A stretch of 64,000 bases of DNA from a virus: positions 40,369-104,368 of IMG/VR virus record IMGVR_UViG_3300033153_010326; one strand, given 5' to 3'. Positions 39,011-47,529 of the stretch are shown here, in pieces (within the stretch, counting starts at the first letter, position 1; every line of letters begins with the position of its first letter). The notes under the pieces are model-generated. The model did no database searches, had not been told where the DNA came from, and saw nothing but the letters and a program-made list of their open reading frames with translations. Made by a program: the position numbers and the translations under genes.

Positions 39011-40020
39011 AAATTAAACTTTTTCAATGTGGTGGAGAAAACAGTATTTCAGAATATCCTTTAGGATTAGGATATTTAAAATCTAATTGTATAGCAAATA
39101 TTAAAATAATTAAAAATAAAAACGATTTAAATAATTGTGATTTTATTGGACTTTCTACTAATGCTTGGGGATTAAAAGAAGCTATATCTATTTTAAATAA
39201 AACAAATATTCCTATTATTTTAGGAGGACAAGGAGTATTATGGAAGGAAATTAAAAATTATCCTTTTAAGTATATTGTTTATGGAGATGGGGAAATAGCT
39301 CTTCAAACAATTATAAACAAGAATACTAATAAATTATTACATTATCCAGTTCAAAATATAGATAATTTAAAATTTCCAGAAAGAGGAAAATGTAAAGAAA
39401 GAATTCCAATTTTAACTTCAAGAGGATGTCCATTTAAATGTAATTTTTGTTCTTCTAATGCTTTTTGGGGTAATGTTCGTTATCATAGTGCTGAATATTT
39501 TATTGATGAAGTATTAGATATTTTAAATAAATATCCTCAAGGTAAAGTATTATGGATTTTAGATGATTTATTTATAGGTAATAAATTAAGATTTGAAGTT
39601 ATTTATAAAAAATGGATGAGTTTAAATTTAAATAAAAAATTAAAATTAAGAGGATTTGTAAGGTCTAGTTTAATAACTTCAGATAATGCAAAACAAATGA
39701 AAGAAATGGGATTTCAAAGAATTCGATTTGGGGCTGAAAGTGGTAGTAATAAAATGCTAAAAGATTTAAATAAAAGTGCTACAGTAGAACAACATCAACA
39801 GGCTATTGATATTGCAAATAAAATTAAATTACCTATTTCAGCTTCATTCATGTATGATTTACCTGGAGAAACTTTAGAAGATAAAAAAATGACTAAAGAA
39901 TTTATAGAAAAAAACAAAGGAAAGTTATTAGTAGAAGGATGGTATAAATTTAAACCTTTTCCAGGTACTAAATTTTATAATGGAGAAAATCCTTTAACTT
40001 ATGATATGAGGGTACGATAA
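39007..40020 (+). CDS. radical SAM enzyme with N-terminal B12-binding-like domain
   Basis: N-terminal Rossmann-like half (FIGLSTNAWGLKEAISILNK, IILGGQGVLWKEI, IVYGDGEIALQTI) of the cobalamin-binding type, then TSRGCPFKCNFCSS, the C-x3-C-x2-C cluster motif, and the later FRIRFGAESGS block. These enzymes can methylate unactivated carbons or rearrange sugars. 337 aa. Overlaps its neighbours. Confidence 0.78.
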   Translation: MKIKLFQCGGENSISEYPLGLGYLKSNCIANIKIIKNKNDLNNCDFIGLSTNAWGLKEAISILNKTNIPIILGGQGVLWKEIKNYPFKYIVYGDGEIALQTIINKNTNKLLHYPVQNIDNLKFPERGKCKERIPILTSRGCPFKCNFCSSNAFWGNVRYHSAEYFIDEVLDILNKYPQGKVLWILDDLFIGNKLRFEVIYKKWMSLNLNKKLKLRGFVRSSLITSDNAKQMKEMGFQRIRFGAESGSNKMLKDLNKSATVEQHQQAIDIANKIKLPISASFMYDLPGETLEDKKMTKEFIEKNKGKLLVEGWYKFKPFPGTKFYNGENPLTYDMRVR

Positions 40021-40595
40021 TGAATAAACAAAATAAAAATTTTAATAAAAAATTAAGGTCAGGAGAAAGACAAGTTCGTAATGATTTACATAAAATGCAA
40101 TGGAATCAAAAATGGAGATATTGTAAAGCTTTGAATTATATTAAACAAGAAAATACCGTATTAGATATAGGTACAGGATGTGGTTCTGGAGCTTATATTC
40201 TTTCATTATTAGCAAAAAAAGTAATAGGAATAGATGATAGTGAAGAAGCTATAAAATTTGCTAAAATGAATTGGTCAACTTCCAATATAGAATTTTTTTG
40301 CCAAGATGCTTTAAATTTACAAGGTAAATACGATATTATAACAGCTTTTGAATTAATAGAACATATTAAAGATGATATAAAATTATTTATTAAATTTAAG
40401 CAACTTAATCCTAAATATATTATTATATCAGTTCCTCATATTTCAGTACCTTTATCTAGGTCTAAATGGCATTGGAAACATTATAAACAAAAAGAAATTA
40501 ATAAATTATTTAATAATATAGGATATAAAGTAATTGTTAATGATATAATAAAATTTGGAAATTTAGCTATTTTTGCAGTAGCAGAAAGGAAATAA
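40020..40595 (+). CDS. class I SAM-dependent methyltransferase
   Basis: NTVLDIGTGCGSGAYILSL is motif I and KKVIGIDDSEEAIKFAKMN motif II, followed by YDIITAFELIEHIKD (motif post II), of UbiG-like methyltransferases. RSGERQVRNDLHKMQW at the N-terminus is a plausible substrate lid. 191 aa. It starts one base before the radical SAM stop. It probably methylates a hydroxyl or other group of the glycan; acceptor unknown. Confidence 0.75.
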   Translation: MNKQNKNFNKKLRSGERQVRNDLHKMQWNQKWRYCKALNYIKQENTVLDIGTGCGSGAYILSLLAKKVIGIDDSEEAIKFAKMNWSTSNIEFFCQDALNLQGKYDIITAFELIEHIKDDIKLFIKFKQLNPKYIIISVPHISVPLSRSKWHWKHYKQKEINKLFNNIGYKVIVNDIIKFGNLAIFAVAERK

Positions 40596-40597
40596 TT

Positions 40598-41887
40598 ATG
40601 AAAAAATTAGCATTAATAAAAGTTTTTTTAAATGAATTTCAAAGAAAAACTCATTCACTTACTTTTGATTATTTAATAGCAAGTATTAATCAAGCAAAAA
40701 TAGAGATAGATATAAAAATTTGTTATAGTTTACAAGAAATTAAAGAATATAAACCCGATATAGTAGGTATTTCTACTGTTACCGAATCTTATATGATTGC
40801 TAAACAATTAGCAAAAGACATTAAAAAAGAATTAGGAAGTATAGTAATTATAGGAGGAACTCATATAACAGCATTACCTCAAACTATGTCAAAAGATATG
40901 GATATTGCAATAATAGGAGAAGGGGAAAGAACTATAGTAGAAATATTAAAATTGTCAGAAAAACCTCCTTGGCATTTAACTGGAATAGATTCTATTTTAG
41001 GAATAGCTTATTGGAAAAATGGTAAACTTTTTCAAACTAACCCAAGACTTTATATTCCTATGGATGAATTACCTATACCTATTCATCCAAATATTAAATA
41101 TGATTTTGGAGAGGCTATAGCTATTTTAACTACTAGAGGATGTGTTAATCGCTGTGTTCATTGTTCTGAACAAAAAATATGGAGACCTTTTAGATATTTG
41201 TCTGGCAAAAGATTAGCTGAAATTATAGATGTTCATTATAAAAGAAGTGGAATAACTGATTATGTATTTATGGATGATATTTCAGTATTTAATCTTAAAC
41301 GATTAGTAGAATTAAAAGAAGAACTTATAAAAAGAAATATATTTGATAAAATTAAAATTGTAAAAATTTCTACTAATTCTGAAATTATTACTGAAGATAT
41401 TGTAAAAATATTAAAAGAATTAGGATTAAGATTAGCAGGGTTTGGTTTAGAATCCGCTTCTTCTAGAATTTTAAAAGAAATGAAAAGAGGAAGAGTAACT
41501 ATAGAAGATTTTAAAAGATGTATAACTTTATTTGGAAAATATGGGATAAGGTCTGGAGCCTCTACAGTATGGGGATTTCCTGGAGAAACTTTAGAAGATA
41601 TGGAAAAAAATAAAAAATTTTTGGTAGAATGGAATGGCAAATATCAATTCAAATCTTTTATGCAATATTGCTGTCAACCTTTGCCTGGTTCGGATTTGTG
41701 GGATATGATGTATGCAAAAGGGAAAGTATCTTTAGATATGGATTTTTCAACAATGAAAATTCATCCAAAAAATATAAAAGAAAATTGGTTATATATTAAT
41801 GAGGATACTGTAAATAAAGAAGATTTTATAAAATTTTTAAATCAAACCAGAAAAGAAATAAGAGAGGCTAAAAAAAATAAAAAATAA
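40598..41887 (+). CDS. B12-binding radical SAM enzyme
   Basis: A B12-binding-like N-terminal domain (DIVGISTVTESYMIAKQLAK, SIVIIGGTHITALPQ, AIIGEGERTIVEIL) and a radical SAM core with TTRGCVNRCVHCSEQ and late LRLAGFGLESAS. 429 aa, a typical length for cobalamin-dependent radical SAM enzymes such as methylases. RBS AGAAAGGAAATAATT. Together with 39007 it makes an adjacent pair, suggesting sequential radical steps on one substrate. Confidence 0.8.
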   Translation: MKKLALIKVFLNEFQRKTHSLTFDYLIASINQAKIEIDIKICYSLQEIKEYKPDIVGISTVTESYMIAKQLAKDIKKELGSIVIIGGTHITALPQTMSKDMDIAIIGEGERTIVEILKLSEKPPWHLTGIDSILGIAYWKNGKLFQTNPRLYIPMDELPIPIHPNIKYDFGEAIAILTTRGCVNRCVHCSEQKIWRPFRYLSGKRLAEIIDVHYKRSGITDYVFMDDISVFNLKRLVELKEELIKRNIFDKIKIVKISTNSEIITEDIVKILKELGLRLAGFGLESASSRILKEMKRGRVTIEDFKRCITLFGKYGIRSGASTVWGFPGETLEDMEKNKKFLVEWNGKYQFKSFMQYCCQPLPGSDLWDMMYAKGKVSLDMDFSTMKIHPKNIKENWLYINEDTVNKEDFIKFLNQTRKEIREAKKNKK

Positions 41888-41898
41888 GGAGAAGATAA

Positions 41899-43047
41899 AT
41901 GAAAAAAATTGGAATAATTTCTTGTTTTGGATATAAAAATTGGGGAGATGATGCTCAATTATGTAATGCTATTTTAAAATTAAAAAAGAATAATTATAAG
42001 AATATTTTAGTTTTTTCAAGAGCAGGATATATAAAAGAATTAACTAAAACTCCTATGGTTTTTTCTTCTCATATTTTATTTAAAAATTGTAAAACAAATG
42101 AACAGTATTTAAAAAAATACCAATTTTTATTACAAAACTATAACCAACCTAATAAATTAAGTATTAATGAAAAAGTATTTATTAAAAATTTATCAAAAAT
42201 TGATATATTATGGTTTTCTGGAAGTGGAGCTATTAATACTCTTAAATTATCAAGATTATGTATTTTTTTCTTGCCTTGTATATTAGCTAAAAAATTAGGA
42301 AAAAAAGTAATTTTAACAGGACAAGGAGTAGGAAATTGTGATAATAAAGAATATCATCCTTTAATGAAAGAAGCTTTAAATTCAATAGATATAATAACAG
42401 TAAGAGATTTTGATTCAGGTATTAATCAATTAAAACAATTAGGAATTACATCGTCAATATATAAAGGAGTTGATGATGCTTTTAATTATCCTATTACTAC
42501 TAATAAATTTAAATCTTTAAAAAATAAACAAGTATTAGGTATTAATATTTCTTTTCTTATAACTCCTAAATTAAAAAAGATTTTATATAATTTTGCAATA
42601 ATAATGAAAAATCAAGGATACTTTCCTGTATTTAATTATTTTCAAAGAGAAGAAAAAATTGCTAAAGAATGTAGTAAAGGTAAATTTCCTGTTGTTGGAT
42701 TTAATAAAGTTTCTGAAATGGCAGAATTTTATAATTATTGTAAAATAGCTATTGGAATGAGATATCATTCTGTTATTTTTGCTTTAAGTCAAAAAGTTCC
42801 TACTTTAAATATATATTTAAATGAATATCAAGCAAATAAAATAAAAGCTATTGAAAAAGAATTAAATATTAAAATGGGAGTTAATTGTATTAAAGATACA
42901 CCAACTGCTAAAGAACTAGTGGATTTAATAACGAACATATCTAGTTTGTGTAATCAAACTAAAGAAGTATTAATTTCAGCCCATAAACAATGGACAGAAA
43001 AAACAAATTTAATATTTAATTTATTAAAAGGAAAATATGAAAAATAA
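41899..43047 (+). CDS. csaB-like: polysaccharide pyruvyl transferase
   Basis: IISCFGYKNWGDDAQLCNAI is the conserved N-terminal glycine/N-W-G-D motif, VILTGQGVGNCDNKEYHPLM the middle, VRDFDSGINQLKQLGI the next block and GMRYHSVIFALSQKVPTLNI the C-terminal G-x-R-x-H motif of the PS_pyruv_trans family. It ketalises pyruvate onto a sugar of a surface polysaccharide. 382 aa. RBS AATAAGGAGAAGATAA. Confidence 0.87.
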   Translation: MKKIGIISCFGYKNWGDDAQLCNAILKLKKNNYKNILVFSRAGYIKELTKTPMVFSSHILFKNCKTNEQYLKKYQFLLQNYNQPNKLSINEKVFIKNLSKIDILWFSGSGAINTLKLSRLCIFFLPCILAKKLGKKVILTGQGVGNCDNKEYHPLMKEALNSIDIITVRDFDSGINQLKQLGITSSIYKGVDDAFNYPITTNKFKSLKNKQVLGINISFLITPKLKKILYNFAIIMKNQGYFPVFNYFQREEKIAKECSKGKFPVVGFNKVSEMAEFYNYCKIAIGMRYHSVIFALSQKVPTLNIYLNEYQANKIKAIEKELNIKMGVNCIKDTPTAKELVDLITNISSLCNQTKEVLISAHKQWTEKTNLIFNLLKGKYEK

Positions 43048-43591
43048 TATTAAAAATATTATCAAATCTCGTCGGAGTATAAGAAAATTTAAAAATATTC
43101 CTATTGCAAAAAAAGATTTAGAAGATTTAATAGAAGCTGGAAGTTTTGCTCCTACAGGTTCAAATACCCAATGTTATAGATTTATTGTTACTACTAATAA
43201 ACAAGATATTCAGACTATAAGAAAGTTAAGAGGTTATTGGTTTAAAACTTGTCAAGCTATTATAATTTGTTTTGCTGATAAAAAGAATTATCCAGTTAAA
43301 AGTAAATTACTTATTCATTTACCTTATTGGGATTGTGGAGCATCTATTCAAAATATATTATTATTAGCGGAAGAAAAGAAAATAGGAACTTGTTGGGTAT
43401 CTATGCACCCCAAATTAAAATGTATGGAATTTATTAATAAAACTTTTAAAATTCCAAAAGATTATGAAGTGATGGGAGCAATAGCATTAGGATATTCTGA
43501 TGAAATTATAAATTATAAAACTGCTACACATGGTACAAGGTTTATTAAAAGAAAACCTATTAAATATTATATATGGAAATGGAGAGAATAA
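43037..43591 (+). CDS. nitroreductase-family FMN protein
   Basis: IKSRRSIRKFKNIPIAKKDL is the N-terminal FMN loop, AGSFAPTGSNTQCYRFIVTT the second and a late VMGAIALGYSD the third conserved segment. 184 aa is the size of minimal family members. It overlaps the pyruvyl transferase gene by 11 nt. Nitroreductase-like genes are often paired with pyruvyl transferases in polysaccharide clusters, which supports a role in the same pathway. Confidence 0.8.
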   Translation: MKNNIKNIIKSRRSIRKFKNIPIAKKDLEDLIEAGSFAPTGSNTQCYRFIVTTNKQDIQTIRKLRGYWFKTCQAIIICFADKKNYPVKSKLLIHLPYWDCGASIQNILLLAEEKKIGTCWVSMHPKLKCMEFINKTFKIPKDYEVMGAIALGYSDEIINYKTATHGTRFIKRKPIKYYIWKWRE

Positions 43592-43592
43592 T

Positions 43593-43745
43593 ATGGGAAT
43601 AATAATCTGTCCTTGTGGTAAAGTAATAGAAAATTGGCAAAAAGGAATTTATCAAATAACTCATAAAGATAAAGATGGTAAAATAATTTTTGCTCAATGT
43701 TATCATGGAACTATAGTAATTAATAAATTGGAGGAAGAAAAATGA
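43593..43745 (+). CDS. hypothetical protein, 50 aa
   Basis: ATG at 43593 after TGGAGAGAATAAT. CPCG and a later C make a partial zinc site, with strands (YQITHKDKDGKIIFAQCYHG). Ends with an ATGA overlap on the next gene. Function unknown. Confidence 0.5.
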   Translation: MGIIICPCGKVIENWQKGIYQITHKDKDGKIIFAQCYHGTIVINKLEEEK

Positions 43746-44365
43746 TAATTATATCATATTTTACTCGTAATACTCCTTACGAAGAAGTTATGAATTTTAA
43801 ACTACTTCCTAGTCTTAAAAAATGGAATCTTAAATATGATATTGAAGCTATAGAAGATAAAGGAAGTTGGCAAGCCAATACTCACCTTAAAGCTGATTTT
43901 ATTAAAAGGATGTTATTAAAGCATAAACAAGCAGTAATATTTTTAGATGCTGATGCAACTATAGAAAAATTTCCTGAATTATTTTTTAGATTAAAACATG
44001 AGAATTATGATATTTCTTATCATGAATTGGATTGGTTTAAGATGTGGAGGAAACAAGAAGGTAATTCTAAAAGAGAAGTTCTTAGTGGTACTTTATTTAT
44101 AAATTATACTGAAAATAGTTTAAAATTTTTAGATGATTGGATAGAATTAAATAAACAAAGTATTGAATGGGAACAGAGAAATATGGAGAAAGTACTTGAA
44201 AAATGGAAAGATAAACTTAAAATATATCCATTACCTTATGCCTATATTACAGTAATGTATAGAAATAACCAATTACCTTTACATATGATAAAGAAAGAGG
44301 ATATATTTATATTACATTGGCAAGTGAGTAGGTTATATCGCAATTGGCATAAAAGGAGAAAATAA
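43742..44365 (+). CDS. nucleotide-diphospho-sugar transferase-like protein
   Basis: IIISYFTRNTPYEEVMNFKL opens a GT-A fold, VIFLDADATIEKFPELFFRL contains the D-x-D metal motif, and DISYHELDWFKMW with SGTLFINYTENSLKFL are typical acceptor-side segments. It fits the family of nucleotide-diphospho-sugar transferases. Acceptor unknown. RBS TTGGAGGAAGAAA. Confidence 0.68.
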   Translation: MIIISYFTRNTPYEEVMNFKLLPSLKKWNLKYDIEAIEDKGSWQANTHLKADFIKRMLLKHKQAVIFLDADATIEKFPELFFRLKHENYDISYHELDWFKMWRKQEGNSKREVLSGTLFINYTENSLKFLDDWIELNKQSIEWEQRNMEKVLEKWKDKLKIYPLPYAYITVMYRNNQLPLHMIKKEDIFILHWQVSRLYRNWHKRRK

Positions 44366-44574
44366 TGATAAAAACAAAAAAACAAAAATATTTAGGTAAA
44401 CTAATTTTTTCAGCAACAGGATTAAGAAAGATGGCTAATGCTTTACAAAAAAAGAATAAAACTAAAGGAGATGTTAAAGTTAAATGTTATATAGAAAAAT
44501 TTAAATATAAGTATGATGGAGAAATTTATAAAACTATAGGTATTGATATAAAAGGAAAAAAACATGATAAATAA
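44365..44574 (+). CDS. hypothetical protein, 69 aa
   Basis: One-base overlap with the previous gene; RBS AAAAGGAGAAAATA. Basic beta-rich small protein (DVKVKCYIEKFKYKYDGEIY). Not recognised. Confidence 0.5.
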   Translation: MIKTKKQKYLGKLIFSATGLRKMANALQKKNKTKGDVKVKCYIEKFKYKYDGEIYKTIGIDIKGKKHDK

Positions 44575-45283
44575 ACCAACTCAATTAATAATTCTTGGTG
44601 GTGGGTCTTCTGTTGTTGAAGGTATTAATAAAGAATTATGGCAGAAACTTAAAGGTAGATTTGTCATTGGTTTGAATCATTCGTACGATTTCTATCCTGA
44701 CCCTACTTTTATGACTTGTTTAGATAATCATTTTTTCACCCATAAAAATAAAGACGGTGGTGATGTTTGGGAAGATTTAAAAAAACAACCTTTAATAATT
44801 ACCAAGCAACATAAACCTAAAGATATGTTACCTAATATGATTGTTGTTAAAGGTTGTTCTTGTTTTAATAGGACTTTATTTGAAGGAGCATATAAAAGTA
44901 GTCTTACAGGGATTTATACCTTATCTTTAGCTATTCATTTATTAGATGTAGGAGAAATATTTCTTTTAGGATATGATTTTTGTGCTAATGGAAAAAATAA
45001 AGGAAAAGATATTACTCATTGGTATCAAGGACAGTTACAGCATAAAGGCATTGGTAAAATTAATTATTATCATACTAGGAATCGAGCAAATAACGATTTT
45101 AAACCTTTTTTAAAAGAAACAAAATGTAAGATATATAACGTGTCAATGATAAGTAAAATTCCAGAAAATATTTTTGAAAAAATAAGTTATAATAAATTTT
45201 TCAGTTTATTAGATAAAAACCAATATAATCAAGATTTATTGAGGACTGAAATTAAAAATAAATTAAAAGAGATAACAAAATGA
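44564..45283 (+). CDS. DUF115-like / norphogenetic-type phage protein
   Basis: LIILGGGSSVVEGINKELW is the nucleotide-binding start, followed by FVIGLNHSYDFYPDPTFMTC and EIFLLGYDFCANGKNKG with THWYQGQLQHKGIG. This set of blocks is seen in phage proteins annotated as norphogenetic protein and resembles the protein at 34121. Probably a nucleotide-sugar handling or transferase fold; activity unproved. Confidence 0.55.
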   Translation: MINKPTQLIILGGGSSVVEGINKELWQKLKGRFVIGLNHSYDFYPDPTFMTCLDNHFFTHKNKDGGDVWEDLKKQPLIITKQHKPKDMLPNMIVVKGCSCFNRTLFEGAYKSSLTGIYTLSLAIHLLDVGEIFLLGYDFCANGKNKGKDITHWYQGQLQHKGIGKINYYHTRNRANNDFKPFLKETKCKIYNVSMISKIPENIFEKISYNKFFSLLDKNQYNQDLLRTEIKNKLKEITK

Positions 45284-45891
45284 ATAAACTTAGTTTTAAT
45301 ATACCCAAAAAATTATTAATTAATTTATATAGAACCCAAAAATTATCTGCATTTAAAATTGCTAAGAAATTAAGATGTAGTACTACTACTATAATTAAGA
45401 GATTAAAAAAATTTAATATTAAAATAAGAACTTCTGCTGAATATATGATAGAAAATAAATATTGTAAAACAGGAGAAAAACATCATAATTGGAAACCCGA
45501 AAAACACAAAATTTATTATTGTAAAGAAAAAAACTGTAATAATAAAATCACTTATCAAACTTGGAAATATGGTTCAGGAAGATGTGGTTCTTGTGCTCAA
45601 CATTATTTTCGTAAGATTCATCCAAATTATCAAAAAAAAAATCATCCTATGTTAGGAAAAAAACATACTAAAAAAAGTAAAGAAAAAATGAGAAAATCTT
45701 TATCAAAGCATCATATATATTTAAAAGAAAATCATGATAAAATTATAAAATTATCAAAGTCAAAACATTCTTTATTACATGTAAAAGCTTATACTTATAT
45801 ATACCAAAAATATGGAAAAAAAGGTATTAATAATTATTTAAAATGGTTTGATAAAAATTATGATTTATTTGAAGGCAAAAAACATGACTAA
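45280..45891 (+). CDS. homing endonuclease-like: HTH + zinc motif + NUMOD3 + HNH-like end
   Basis: N-terminal HTH (AFKIAKKLRCSTTTIIKRLK), one zinc module (YYCKEKNCNN...CGSC) nearly identical to one in the endonuclease at 34759, a NUMOD3 repeat (NHPMLGKKHTKKSKEKMRKS) and a C-terminal histidine-rich segment (KHHIYLKENHDK, SKHSLLHVKAYTYIYQ) that looks like an HNH_3 core. Active-site assignment is tentative. It is a passenger in the glycan island. Confidence 0.6.
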   Translation: MNKLSFNIPKKLLINLYRTQKLSAFKIAKKLRCSTTTIIKRLKKFNIKIRTSAEYMIENKYCKTGEKHHNWKPEKHKIYYCKEKNCNNKITYQTWKYGSGRCGSCAQHYFRKIHPNYQKKNHPMLGKKHTKKSKEKMRKSLSKHHIYLKENHDKIIKLSKSKHSLLHVKAYTYIYQKYGKKGINNYLKWFDKNYDLFEGKKHD

Positions 45892-46321
45892 AATAATTAT
45901 TATGAGTATAGCTTTATTTATCGCTTTTTATCTTATAATGTTTATTGATTTAATCATAGGAGGACTTAAAAAAATGGAAAAGAAAATTTATTCTTTAGTA
46001 ATTGGGAGGTTTCAATGTTTACCTCCTCACGATGGACATTTAGGATTAATTAATACTTTATTGAAAGAAGATAAAAATGTTTGTATAGCTTTAAGAGATA
46101 CAGATACAAATGAAAAAAACCCCTATACTTTTGAACAAAGACATAGAGCTTTTATGAAGATTTATAGTAAAAAAGTAGCTGAAGGCAGAATTAAAATTAT
46201 AAAAATTCCTGATATTGAAGATGTAGTTTATGGGAGAAAGGTTGGGTGGGGAATAAGAGAAATAAGATTAAATTCTAAAATAGAAGATATAAGTGGTACA
46301 AAAATAAGAGAAAAATCATGA
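45884..46321 (+). CDS. cytidylyltransferase-like nucleotidyltransferase, possible membrane anchor
   Basis: SLVIGRFQCLPPHDGHLGLI is the H-x-G-H nucleotidyltransferase start (G-R-F-x-x-x-H-x-G-H) and ISGTKIREKS matches the I-S-x-T-x-I-R end of NMN adenylyl-/cytidylyltransferases. From ATG 45884 the protein begins with a hydrophobic helix (IIIMSIALFIAFYLIMFI). An internal ATG at 45974 has a strong RBS (AGGAGGACTTAAAAAA) and would give a soluble form of about 115 aa. Either or both may be used. It could supply a CDP- or ADP-linked glycan precursor. Confidence 0.65.
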   Translation: MTKIIIMSIALFIAFYLIMFIDLIIGGLKKMEKKIYSLVIGRFQCLPPHDGHLGLINTLLKEDKNVCIALRDTDTNEKNPYTFEQRHRAFMKIYSKKVAEGRIKIIKIPDIEDVVYGRKVGWGIREIRLNSKIEDISGTKIREKS

Positions 46322-46809
46322 AAAGAGGGGATATAATACTATTTTATTACAAATATGACCCTATTGCTTGGCTTATACGGCTCACCACGCATAGTAAATG
46401 GAATCATATAGGGATAATGCTACATGGTACTGTAATCCTCGATTTAAGGGCTACTAAGCGAAGAACTGCCCATATAAGAAGGTTTTTACATAGTCCTATT
46501 TATAAGCTAAAATTACTAAGGATTAAAAATCTAACTCATGAAGCTCAAGAACGTATAATTGCAAATATAGATGCTCAACCAAAAGTTAGAATCTATTATA
46601 AATTATTGTGGAAATTTTTATTAATGTTTTTTGGAATTCCTTCTAATATATGTAATAACTGTGCTGAAGTAATTGCGAAACCTTTAAGAGAAGAAGGGTT
46701 TGATATATGTCCAGGTAAAGATGTGAGATTAATAACTCCTGAAGATTTTAATAAAAGCGATTTAGTTGAGGATGTTAGTGGAGAATTAACTTATAAAAGG
46801 AGTTTATAA
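46318..46809 (+). CDS. NlpC/P60-like (YiiX-type) protein, second copy
   Basis: KRGDIILFYYKYDPIAWLIR, then HSKWNHIGIMLHG with the histidine, and later SNICNNCAEVIAKPL with cysteines, mirror the protein at 31400. DVRLITPEDFNKSDLV corresponds to the conserved end. Similar permuted cysteine-peptidase fold; target unknown. Its 5' half uses more G+C-rich codons than flanking genes. Overlaps neighbours by 4 nt and one base. Confidence 0.6.
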   Translation: MKRGDIILFYYKYDPIAWLIRLTTHSKWNHIGIMLHGTVILDLRATKRRTAHIRRFLHSPIYKLKLLRIKNLTHEAQERIIANIDAQPKVRIYYKLLWKFLLMFFGIPSNICNNCAEVIAKPLREEGFDICPGKDVRLITPEDFNKSDLVEDVSGELTYKRSL

Positions 46810-47477
46810 TGACTAATAAAATAGCAATTTTAGTACCTTGTTTTAATGAAGAAGATACTATATCTGAAGTAGGAAGTGATTTAAGAAAAAGTAATTATCC
46901 TTATTTAATTATTAATGATGGTTCTACAGATAGGACTAGCAAACTTTTAGATATTAATAATTTAAATCATATAGATTATTATCCTAATAGAGGAAAAGGT
47001 AATGCTATTAAATTTGGAGCAGGAATTTTAATAGGACAGGGTTTTAATTATATATTAATAATGGATGCAGATGGTCAACATGATATAAAAGACATTTATA
47101 CTTTTATAAATTATTTAGAAACTCGCTCTATGGTAAAAATTATTATAGGTAATAGATTTTGGAATCCAAAAAGAATGTCTCTTATTAGAAAATTAACTAA
47201 TAAAGTTATGAGTTGGGTAGTATCTAGATTAGCAGAGGTTATAATTCCAGATACTCAATGTGGATTTCGTCTAATACACAAAGATATTATAAATAAATTA
47301 ATAACAGAAAGTGATAATTTTGATTATGAAAGCGAACAACTTATTAAAGCTGGAAGAGAAGGATATGAAATAATATCAATTCCTATTACCTGTATATATA
47401 AAAAAGGAAGAGAGTCCAAAATGAACCCTCTTCGTGATACTATTCGTTTTTTTAAAATGATTAAAAGATTTATTTAG
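46809..47477 (+). CDS. GT2 glycosyltransferase (dolichyl-phosphate mannosyltransferase-like)
   Basis: IAILVPCFNEEDTISEVGSD, LIINDGSTDRTSKLL and YILIMDADGQHDIKD with the D-A-D metal site, then PDTQCGFRLIHKDI, are the classic GT2 DPM1-like blocks. 222 aa without C-terminal membrane helices. It would transfer a sugar from a nucleotide donor, likely to a lipid phosphate. Last gene of the plus-strand island before the convergent junction. Confidence 0.85.
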   Translation: MTNKIAILVPCFNEEDTISEVGSDLRKSNYPYLIINDGSTDRTSKLLDINNLNHIDYYPNRGKGNAIKFGAGILIGQGFNYILIMDADGQHDIKDIYTFINYLETRSMVKIIIGNRFWNPKRMSLIRKLTNKVMSWVVSRLAEVIIPDTQCGFRLIHKDIINKLITESDNFDYESEQLIKAGREGYEIISIPITCIYKKGRESKMNPLRDTIRFFKMIKRFI

Positions 47478-47484
47478 AAATATT

Positions 47485-47529
47485 AATAATATTTAATCCT
47501 TTCTTTTTTAAATTTAAAATAATATTATT
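47485..47529. terminator. convergent A/T-only hairpin
   Basis: AATAATATT (47485-47493) pairs with AATATTATT (47521-47529), with T- and A-rich flanks, in the 47-nt gap between the plus-strand glycosyltransferase and the minus-strand tail gene. It could terminate transcription from both sides. The stem is weak because it has no G-C pairs. Confidence 0.35.

Noticed and set aside
41260-41640. Minus-strand 126-aa ORF inside the radical SAM gene
   Set aside because: Antisense of a well-supported enzyme with its cluster motif intact; no independent signal.
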